Program-made: the position numbers and the translations under genes
Notes under the pieces: model-generated
The model's input: only the letters and a program-made list of their open reading frames with translations
Told to the model about the DNA's origin: nothing
Databases searched by the model: none
Shown here: positions 13,782 to 20,527 of the stretch, in pieces
Position numbering within the stretch: the stretch's first letter is position 1
How the letters are laid out: each line of letters starts with the position of its first letter
Assembly (NCBI GenBank): GCA_038326615.1
Contig: JBBQKF010000058.1
Location: 1-20,527, forward strand
Direction: 5' to 3'
DNA: 20,527 bases
Origin: JBBQKF01 sp038326615
GTDB taxonomy: Bacteria > Bacillota > Clostridia > Saccharofermentanales > UBA5734

Positions 13782-15671
13782 CTATTTCAATTTTAGAGGT
13801 CTTGTAGTGTCATACACTGTTTTTACATCGAAAAACCTACTTAGATTCGTAAACCGTAAGGTAATTCCATTTACTGTAATTCTGTCCATATATAGATTTT
13901 TGCCACTATAATTAAAATATGCAGTAGGGCCGATTCCACATTGTATTAAAAATCCTTTTTCTATAAGATAGATGCCCTTTGGGTCCTTACTGCCAACAAA
14001 ATTACCATTGGGAAACAGAAGTGTTTTCACTTTTCCTGTCAGTTCTCCTACCTGAGATAGCCATTTTGAAGTATCAGCTTTAACCTTGTCTATTGATGAA
14101 TCTGTAAATGATATACTTCCGTAACTTGACGATGCAAATGTCCATCCTGTTTCTTTCAATCTTTTAATAATTAAGATAACTTTTTCTCTGTTAGCCTTAA
14201 TTTCTTTTTCTGTTGTTAAAAATGGCACAAGTAAATTATCAATAAAAGCTTTGGTTCTGTCGTCAACCTGATCATCATTAATAACATAGCCAAAAATACA
14301 TTCAAATCCAGTTAGCGAAATCGTACCTTTAGCTCCATCAAAAGAAAAATCCGGGTGTTTTACAACAAATTGGTCAAGGATTCCTATTAATTCCCCATTT
14401 TGATCAGTTGCATATTTTCCATCAGTTTTTTTATAAATCGAAGCTACATTGCCATTTTTATCCAAAACCAAATTTTCTGAATTGCCTGATTTTGATCTTC
14501 CAGCATAATAATTTAGCCCTTCCACAGATATTATAACCGGAATTTTACCCTCAGGGATAAAGACCCGTATCTTTTCACCGAAGGAATTAACAAGAATGTT
14601 AATATCTATTAATATATAATTATTTTTATATAATTGATCAATAATTCTTTTAAACTCATTTGTTGTTGTCATAAGATCCTGTGCATTTTTAGAATAGTTA
14701 TCATTATCAAATGCTAATCCTGGTGTTGCAATTAAGGGTCTGAAAGACAAGTGTTCAATGGGTTTGAAATACTCAATAAGTTTTTTTGTTGTTTTATTCT
14801 CACACACGGATAGCTGTGTTTTTAGATATGTGTCATCTGGGAAAAAGATCTGCATCTGCTCTATCATTGATTTTGCTGAATAATACTTACTGGATGACAT
14901 AATGACATCAATATCTTTTTGAATTGGTTTAAACATCTCATTTTTACACTGTATATACAGCTTGGTAAGATATGATTTAATAAAACCACTTTGCTTTTCT
15001 ATTTCGTTTTTCATTTTAGATGCAGCAGGAATATAATTTTTAATTTTGTATTCATTACTTATTATTTTCATTGCAGGTGTAAATTTTTGAATATCATCAA
15101 GCTCTTTTTCGTAACGCTTTATTGTGTCTGAAACAGAATTTATCGTTTTAAGTTCATTAAATGTAAACACTACAGATTCTTTACTTTGCTTTCCTAGTAA
15201 ATAATCCTCAAGATATGTAACAATCATATCTGAGAGTTTCCTACTCGAAAGTTCCTGAAAATTATTCATCAAGTTTATGTCATTCGATGTTAATCTCATT
15301 TTCTTGTCTTTAACATTGTTAAAAGGAGTTTCTATAAGTTTATTTACGTCTCCTTCCATTTTTAGCAAAATATTTTTGCTTTCTTGTAAATGAGTGTCAA
15401 TAATTGGCTTTGTTAGTGCTTTTTCTTGAAGCCTTCGATAAATCTCTATCGCACTGTCATAGTCTTTCGTTTCGCATAACGCTACAAAAATTTTATAAGA
15501 TTTTTCTAAAGAATAACTTTTATAAACATTGTACCCAAAAAAACCAGCTCCACATCCTATCCCAATAGCTAATACAAAAACTATAATTAACATAAACACA
15601 CGTTTAATTGATTTTTTTCTAGAATCTGCTGACATAAATCTTTTGTCATTCAGAAATTGATATTTAGACAT
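13782..15671 (-). CDS. Membrane-anchored protein with degenerate polysaccharide-deacetylase-like domain
   Basis: This 629-residue protein has a basic cytoplasmic start (RKKSIKRV) and one membrane segment (about 24-48). An extracytoplasmic helical region, possibly TPR-like (about 55-300), comes next, then a NodB/polysaccharide-deacetylase-like fold (about 305-620). Landmarks of that fold are TTTNEFKRIIDQLYKNNYIL (336-355), IPVIISVEGLNYY, DGAKGTISLTGFECIFGY, LKETGWTFASSSYGSISF and KTLLFPNGN. The metal-binding residues are gone: the usual TFDDG aspartates read SVEG (382-385), and the HxxxH histidines read SSSYGS (514-519). It is therefore probably a pseudoenzyme, perhaps binding cell-wall glycans. 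AAGGAG precedes the ATG by 9 nt, and the gene follows parC by only 30 bp, so they are co-transcribed. Confidence 0.85.
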   Translation of the reverse strand: MSKYQFLNDKRFMSADSRKKSIKRVFMLIIVFVLAIGIGCGAGFFGYNVYKSYSLEKSYKIFVALCETKDYDSAIEIYRRLQEKALTKPIIDTHLQESKNILLKMEGDVNKLIETPFNNVKDKKMRLTSNDINLMNNFQELSSRKLSDMIVTYLEDYLLGKQSKESVVFTFNELKTINSVSDTIKRYEKELDDIQKFTPAMKIISNEYKIKNYIPAASKMKNEIEKQSGFIKSYLTKLYIQCKNEMFKPIQKDIDVIMSSSKYYSAKSMIEQMQIFFPDDTYLKTQLSVCENKTTKKLIEYFKPIEHLSFRPLIATPGLAFDNDNYSKNAQDLMTTTNEFKRIIDQLYKNNYILIDINILVNSFGEKIRVFIPEGKIPVIISVEGLNYYAGRSKSGNSENLVLDKNGNVASIYKKTDGKYATDQNGELIGILDQFVVKHPDFSFDGAKGTISLTGFECIFGYVINDDQVDDRTKAFIDNLLVPFLTTEKEIKANREKVILIIKRLKETGWTFASSSYGSISFTDSSIDKVKADTSKWLSQVGELTGKVKTLLFPNGNFVGSKDPKGIYLIEKGFLIQCGIGPTAYFNYSGKNLYMDRITVNGITLRFTNLSRFFDVKTVYDTTRPLKLK

Positions 15672-15701
15672 TCATCATCTCTCCTTGTATGAACTGCGAA
15701 A

Positions 15702-17963
15702 TCATTCTACATTGATTGGTAAAGACATCTGCTTGTCTTGTATGGTTCCTTCTTTAACGTAATAGCCAACTGCAGGTATATTTTTGTTTCGATAATACTT
15801 TTCGTCAATAATCATTGATCCTGCTAATTTTTCGAATTTTGACATAGTACTCCCCTTTTTTGATAGCAGAACCTGAACACCTTGAGTTGTTCTAGTTGAT
15901 TTTAGTGGAACAAGTGAGCTATTAAAAAGTAAAATCTTATTGATACTGCTATATGCAATGAAATCTTCATCCTGTGTTAAATAAAACATCGAAACTACTG
16001 GCGAATGTCCACTGAAGGCATTTATAAGTTTTTTGCGGTTTGTTTTTGTTTCATAGGTGTTTAATTCTATTTTTGCAACTTTACCATTACGGAATCCAAG
16101 AAGCAAGTTGCCATCATATAATGTGGTGATATGCATGAAAATGACTTTTTCGCCTTCAGCCATCGATAATAGATTCATAAGATATTCCCCTAGGTCCGAA
16201 GGCTTGTGATCTTTAATTTCGTGCGCTCTAATTTTATAAACATTACACTGATCCGTAAAAAAGAGAACATCAGATTTGTTTGAGCCTTCAAGTTCAAGAA
16301 TAATCTGGTCATCTTCTTTTGTTTTTAGTTCACCTGCACTTCTTAATGAAGTAAGTGCAATTTTCTTAACATAACCGTGTTCTGTCAAAAACAACTTAAG
16401 CCGGTAATCTTCAATCATTTGTGAGGAAGAAAATTCTTCGACATGTTCTTCCATAACTAAGGTCGTTCTTCTTGGTTTAGCGTATTTTTTAATAACACTT
16501 TTCAATGTATTAATTATTACTTCATCAACAAGTTCTGAACTCTCAAGAATTTTCCTTAACTTGTATATGTCTTCAAGTAATATTTTTATGTCAGATGTTC
16601 TTTCAATAATATACTGCCTGTTAAGGTTTCTGAGGCGTATGTCAGCAACATAATCCGCTTGTATTTCATCAATTGAGAAACCTAGCATCAAATTAGGAAC
16701 GACATCCTCTGCTTGTTGTGTCTCGCGTATTATTTTTACGGCTTTATCAATATCAAGAAGAATTTTTTCAAGACCTTCAAGCAGGTGTAAACGCTCCTGT
16801 TTCTTCTGAAGATCAAAAGCAGTTTCTCTTCGCACACAAGACCTTCTCCAAGAAGACCACTCACCTAATATTTGCTTAATTCCAAGCACTCTTGGAGTTC
16901 CATTAATAAGTAAGTTAAAATTACAACTAAATGTTTTTTGCAGTTCTGTAAATCGAAATAACTTCTGCATTAATGCTTCTGGGTCAGCAGATTTCTTGTA
17001 ATCAATTGTTATTTTAAAACCATCTTTGTCGGATTCATCTCTTATATCATTAATTTCTTTGATTTTATTTGCTTTTACAAGCTCAATAACTTCTTCGATA
17101 ATTTTTTCGAGTGTTGACACATAAGGAATTTCATTAATTTCAATCAGGCTGTTTTTCTTGTCTATAGTATATTTTGCACGAAGTTTAACCGCTCCACGTC
17201 CTGTTTCGTAAATTTGTGACATTGCGTTTTTGCTGTAGATTATTTCAGCACCAGATTCAAAATCAGGAGCTGGGAGATAATCAATAGCATTGATAGATGG
17301 GTTCTTCAGATATGCTATTGTTGTGTTACATACTTCTTCGAGATTAAAAGAGCAAATCTGACTTGCCATACCAACTGCTATTCCTTGATTAACATTTACT
17401 AATATACTAGGAAACGTCGCTGGAAAAAGAGTTGGTTCCTGAATTGTTCCATCATAGTTATCAACAAAATCAACTGAGTCTTTATCAAGTCCTCTGAATA
17501 ATTCTTCGCATAAATCATCTAGTTTTACTTCAGTGTATCTTGAAGCAGCAAATGCCATATCTCTTGAATACTGCTTACCAAAGTTACCCTTTGAATCAAT
17601 ATACGGATGAAGCAAAGCTGAATTCCCACGGCTTAACCTGACCAATGTTTCATAAATTGCCATATCACCATGCGGATTAAGTTTCATCGTCTGTCCGACA
17701 ACATTAGCAGATTTTGTGCGTTTGCCTGTTAGTAGACCCATTTTGTACATTGTATATAGTAATTTACGATGTGCAGGTTTAAACCCGTCAATTTCAGGAA
17801 TTGCACGGGAAACTATTACACTCATTGCATATGGCATATAATTTTTTTCTAGTGTGTCAGTAATATATTGCTGAACAACAATTTTATTTTTATCTTCAAC
17901 TCTTGTATTTCCAGTTAATTTGTCACTTGGTTTTTTATCAGTTGATGAATTTGTTTTTTTCAT
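15702..17963 (-). CDS. parC: Topoisomerase IV subunit A-like (type IIA topoisomerase, DNA-cleaving)
   Basis: This subunit makes the double-strand DNA break and passes a second duplex. From the ATG at 17963 it has 753 residues. The catalytic tyrosine is Y143 in AASRYTEVKL. The winged-helix region has IPEIDGFKPAHRKLLYTMY and NPHGDMAIYETLVRLS. In the quinolone-contact positions (GyrA S83 and D87) it has M101 and E105. The C-terminal domain (about 500-753) is beta-rich, like ParC/GyrA pinwheels, but there is no QRRGGxG GyrA box, so topoisomerase IV-type activity is more likely than supercoiling. GGAG lies 9 nt before this ATG; another ATG at 17978 has only a weak site. It follows parE by 68 bp. 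Confidence 0.92.
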   Translation of the reverse strand: MKKTNSSTDKKPSDKLTGNTRVEDKNKIVVQQYITDTLEKNYMPYAMSVIVSRAIPEIDGFKPAHRKLLYTMYKMGLLTGKRTKSANVVGQTMKLNPHGDMAIYETLVRLSRGNSALLHPYIDSKGNFGKQYSRDMAFAASRYTEVKLDDLCEELFRGLDKDSVDFVDNYDGTIQEPTLFPATFPSILVNVNQGIAVGMASQICSFNLEEVCNTTIAYLKNPSINAIDYLPAPDFESGAEIIYSKNAMSQIYETGRGAVKLRAKYTIDKKNSLIEINEIPYVSTLEKIIEEVIELVKANKIKEINDIRDESDKDGFKITIDYKKSADPEALMQKLFRFTELQKTFSCNFNLLINGTPRVLGIKQILGEWSSWRRSCVRRETAFDLQKKQERLHLLEGLEKILLDIDKAVKIIRETQQAEDVVPNLMLGFSIDEIQADYVADIRLRNLNRQYIIERTSDIKILLEDIYKLRKILESSELVDEVIINTLKSVIKKYAKPRRTTLVMEEHVEEFSSSQMIEDYRLKLFLTEHGYVKKIALTSLRSAGELKTKEDDQIILELEGSNKSDVLFFTDQCNVYKIRAHEIKDHKPSDLGEYLMNLLSMAEGEKVIFMHITTLYDGNLLLGFRNGKVAKIELNTYETKTNRKKLINAFSGHSPVVSMFYLTQDEDFIAYSSINKILLFNSSLVPLKSTRTTQGVQVLLSKKGSTMSKFEKLAGSMIIDEKYYRNKNIPAVGYYVKEGTIQDKQMSLPINVE

Positions 17964-18031
17964 TAATCTGTTCTCCATCCGAATTCATAATGTTTGCTTT
18001 AATTAAATGTGCTTGCAAATCTAGATTATTA

Positions 18032-20029
18032 TTAATCAACATCCATAACTTCCAGATAAAGGTGACCGAATTCTTCGATAAACGCTTTTCGCGCAAATAT
18101 ATTATCACCTAAAAGCATGTCGAACTTATCGGATGTTTTCTTTGCATCTTCTGGAATAACCTGTATAAGCCTTCTAGTTAAAGGATTCATGGTTGTAAGC
18201 CACATCATGTCGGGCTCATTTTCACCAAGCCCCTTGGATCTCTGAATTGAAATTTTTGCTCCTTTAAATGAATTAACAATATCCATTTTTTCTCTCTCGT
18301 TAAAAGCAAAGAAAGTCTCTTCAACATTTTTATTGCTTTTTTTAGTTGTTGCAGTAATTTCAAATAGAGGAGATTCAGCAATAAAAATCCTTCCTTCTTC
18401 AATTAATGTAGGAACAAGCCTGTATAACATTGTAAGAATAAGTGTTCTTATTTGATATCCGTCAACATCAGCATCAGTACATATTATAACTTTATTCCAT
18501 CTTAAACTTGCAAAATCAAATGCCGAAAGATCTTTGTTATGCTTCGTTTGTATTTCAACTCCACATCCAAGAACTTTTACCAGATCAATAATTATTTCGT
18601 TTTTAAATATACTGTCATAATCTGCTTTCAGACAATTTAATATTTTACCTCTGACAGGAATAATTGCCTGAAACTGTGCATCACGACCCTGTTTACATGA
18701 GCCAAGAGCCGAGTCACCCTCAACTATGTAAAGTTCGCGCTCATCAATATTTTTTGTTCTGCAATCAACAAATTTCTTGACTTTGTTTGATAAATCAAGA
18801 TTACCCATAAGTTTTTTCTTAATGTTAAGTCGCTGTTTTTCGGCACTTTCACGGCTTCTTTTGTTTGCAAGTATCTGATCAACCAGTTTATCCGCATCCA
18901 TTTTGTTTTCGATGAAAAATATTTCTAACTTCTGTCGCAAAGAATCAGTCATGAAATCTTGAATGAATTTGTTGTTTATTGCTTTCTTCGTCTGATTTTC
19001 ATAACTTGTTTGTGATGAAAATGAGCTGCTCACCAAAATTATACTGTCTTGAATATCGATAAAAGATATTTTGGATTCGTCAGATTTATACTTATTACGC
19101 AGTTTTATCTGTTTGTCAATTTCGGATGTAAATGCCTGTTTAACAGCTTTATCAGGAGAACCACCATGTTCAAGCCAACTTGAGTTATGAAAATATTCAA
19201 GATTATTTACTTCATTATTAAAGCATAAAGCTAACGAATATTTAACCTTGTATTCAGGCTTATCTTCTCTGTCCTTTCCTTTGCCAGCAGCATCAAAAAG
19301 AATAGGAATAGTGAACCCTTTACCGTCATCAAGTTCTTTAACATAACCAAGAACACCATCAGGGTAGTAAAATTCAATTTTTTCACTATCTTCTTCATTT
19401 TCAAACTTAAAATGAATTCCTGGATTAACAATCGCTTGCTGTTTGATGATCCTATGAAAATATTCTTTAGTGATTGATATGTCAGTAAAAACATTACGAT
19501 CGGGTTTCCATTTCTGAATTGTCCCAGTTCTCTTGTATCTTGTTTGTTCCTTTTTTAATTCGCCAACAATATTGCCCTTCTCGAAATGCAGTTCATATCG
19601 AAAACCATCTCGCAAAACAACAACATCGAAATATTCAGAAGCATATTGAGTTGCGCACGCTCCAAGACCGTTAAGCCCAAGACTGAATTCATAATTTTCG
19701 CCAGAAATATTATTATATTTACCACCAGCATACAACTCACAATAAACAAGTTCCCAGTTGTAGCGATTTTCTTTCGAGTTAAAGTCAACAGGTATACCTC
19801 TTCCGAAATCCTCGACCTGAAGAGAGTGATCACGAAATCTCTTGATTTCTATTACATCACCATGTCCTTCTCTTGCTTCATCAATAGAATTTGATAAAAT
19901 TTCAAAAAAGGAGTGCTCACAGCCTTCAAGTCCATCCGAACCAAAAATAACACTTGGTCTTAATCTTACTCTTTCTGCCCCTTTTAATGAGGAAATACTC
20001 TCATTGCCATACTCTTTAGATTTTGCCAT
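18032..20029 (-). CDS. parE: Topoisomerase IV subunit B-like (type IIA topoisomerase ATPase)
   Basis: This ATPase subunit drives the strand passage done with the ParC-like partner. It has 665 residues from the ATG at 20029, chosen because GGGGG lies about 7 nt upstream; a start at 20086 would include the ribosome site. The GHKL ATPase domain has FFEILSNSIDEA (E43, N47), VEDFGRGIP (D74), AGGKY, GLNGLGACATQYAS and the transducer QTK (346-348). The TOPRIM domain has VEGDSALGS (E438), IPVRGKILN and CTDADVDGYQIRTLILT (D519, D521, D523), then RSKGLGENEP. Several positions differ from GyrB/ParE: the Asn of DNGRG is F75 and GLHGVG reads GLNGLG. The pattern matches a divergent subfamily that I associate with Oscillospirales. 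Confidence 0.93.
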   Translation of the reverse strand: MAKSKEYGNESISSLKGAERVRLRPSVIFGSDGLEGCEHSFFEILSNSIDEAREGHGDVIEIKRFRDHSLQVEDFGRGIPVDFNSKENRYNWELVYCELYAGGKYNNISGENYEFSLGLNGLGACATQYASEYFDVVVLRDGFRYELHFEKGNIVGELKKEQTRYKRTGTIQKWKPDRNVFTDISITKEYFHRIIKQQAIVNPGIHFKFENEEDSEKIEFYYPDGVLGYVKELDDGKGFTIPILFDAAGKGKDREDKPEYKVKYSLALCFNNEVNNLEYFHNSSWLEHGGSPDKAVKQAFTSEIDKQIKLRNKYKSDESKISFIDIQDSIILVSSSFSSQTSYENQTKKAINNKFIQDFMTDSLRQKLEIFFIENKMDADKLVDQILANKRSRESAEKQRLNIKKKLMGNLDLSNKVKKFVDCRTKNIDERELYIVEGDSALGSCKQGRDAQFQAIIPVRGKILNCLKADYDSIFKNEIIIDLVKVLGCGVEIQTKHNKDLSAFDFASLRWNKVIICTDADVDGYQIRTLILTMLYRLVPTLIEEGRIFIAESPLFEITATTKKSNKNVEETFFAFNEREKMDIVNSFKGAKISIQRSKGLGENEPDMMWLTTMNPLTRRLIQVIPEDAKKTSDKFDMLLGDNIFARKAFIEEFGHLYLEVMDVD

Positions 20030-20403
20030 CCATTTACCCCCATTATTTAAAAGCAGCTTACTTTGCCTTATAATATCATGTTTCAATTAATTTATAATTA
20101 AATATTTTTACAACTTAAAAATATTTTGCTATTCGTTTCTTTACATTTTATATTTCTAAATTCCATATTTTTTATTAGAAGATTTATAATTCTAATTTCT
20201 AATTTCTATATTTCTAATTTTAAAATTCCATATTTCTTATTCATATTTCTTATTTTTAGATATTATATTTTTATCAATAAAATACATTTCGGCTACTATT
20301 ATATCATTAAGAATAATTTTTTCAAATTCATATAAGAAAATATCACTATTTGTGAAATTTATCAACTACCCAAATCAAATTTTATTATAATTTTAAAAAT
20401 GGC
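20030..20403. other. AT-rich low-complexity intergenic region upstream of parE
   Basis: No gene is supported here. The stretch 20140-20262 is a T-rich tract on the plus strand with repeated TATTTCTAA, AATTCCATATTT and TTCTTATT words. The segment from 20149 is repeated from about 20208 with a small insertion. The parE promoter should lie here on the minus strand, but the base composition gives too many weak candidates to choose one. Confidence 0.5.
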
Positions 20404-20421
20404 TATCGTATTAACTCAGTA
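20404..20421 (+). repeat. Third copy of the terminal-repeat motif, possible left end of an element leaving the window
   Basis: TATCGTATTAACTCAGTA matches the inverted right end of the 13466-13614 element (TATCGCGTTTACTCAGTA) at 15 of 18 positions, in the orientation of a left end. An inverted partner is not seen before base 20527. It may open a related insertion that continues to the right. The remaining 106 bp carry no recognisable gene. Confidence 0.4.
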
Positions 20422-20527
20422 AAGGTTGAAAAACTCCATAGAATCATACTAAAATTAAACAATTACAAATCGAACTGTTGAAAAATTAATAGAAGCCACT
20501 TTCCTTAAAAGTATTTTGTAAGAAACA

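Noticed and set aside
20126..20335. Open frame of 69 codons on the plus strand
   Set aside because: It is made of Phe/Ile/Tyr-rich low-complexity sequence from the T-rich tract and has no ribosome site or family resemblance.
20364..20375. 12-mer AACTACCCAAAT shared with 13525-13536 inside the small element
   Set aside because: At 20364 it lies outside the predicted element end and has no further matching flank, so chance in AT-rich DNA cannot be excluded.

Overview
The window is AT-rich DNA carrying a conserved chromosomal block of Firmicutes. The gene order (efp, Asp23/YqhY, nusB, xseA, xseB, ispA, dxs, nadK, argR, recN), strong GGAGG-type ribosome binding sites and a divergent parE/parC pair point to class Clostridia, probably the Oscillospirales/Ruminococcaceae side. 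No rRNA is present to fix the taxon.

Layout. (1) Positions 1-139 look like the right end of an IS200/IS605-type (TnpB/IS1341-like) element, with a subterminal hairpin and a TAGTTCAC end. It stops 12 bp short of the recN stop codon. (2) Positions 152-11827 form a long leftward (minus-strand) array. Read 5' to 3' it runs: HAD phosphatase, yqeG, efp, Asp23/YqhY, AmaP, DUF2273, nusB, xseA, xseB, ispA, dxs, nadK, argR, recN. Internal promoters are visible before efp, before amaP and before nadK. The array combines translation (EF-P), rRNA antitermination (NusB), exonuclease VII, isoprenoid precursor synthesis (Dxs, IspA), NADP supply, arginine regulation and recombination repair. (3) A lone rightward aspartate kinase lies at 12080-13432. 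(4) An intergenic stretch at 13433-13781 holds a 149-bp element with 18-bp terminal inverted repeats and a probable bidirectional terminator. (5) A leftward operon at 13782-20029 contains parE, parC and a membrane-anchored protein with a degenerate polysaccharide-deacetylase fold. (6) Positions 20030-20527 are non-coding, very AT-rich and low in complexity, and end with a third copy of the terminal-repeat motif.

Most of the window is ordinary housekeeping sequence. The items most worth a second look are: the deacetylase-like pseudoenzyme downstream of the topoisomerase genes; a hairpin that could loop out the distance between a remote Shine-Dalgarno sequence and the nusB start; the 12-residue repeat tail on NusB; a 32-codon in-frame open stretch right after the xseB stop; the small inverted-repeat element; and the IS200/IS605 end whose guide RNA would read into recN. 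I found no CRISPR array, no tRNA or rRNA and no defence system, and no convincing case for a wholly new multi-gene system.
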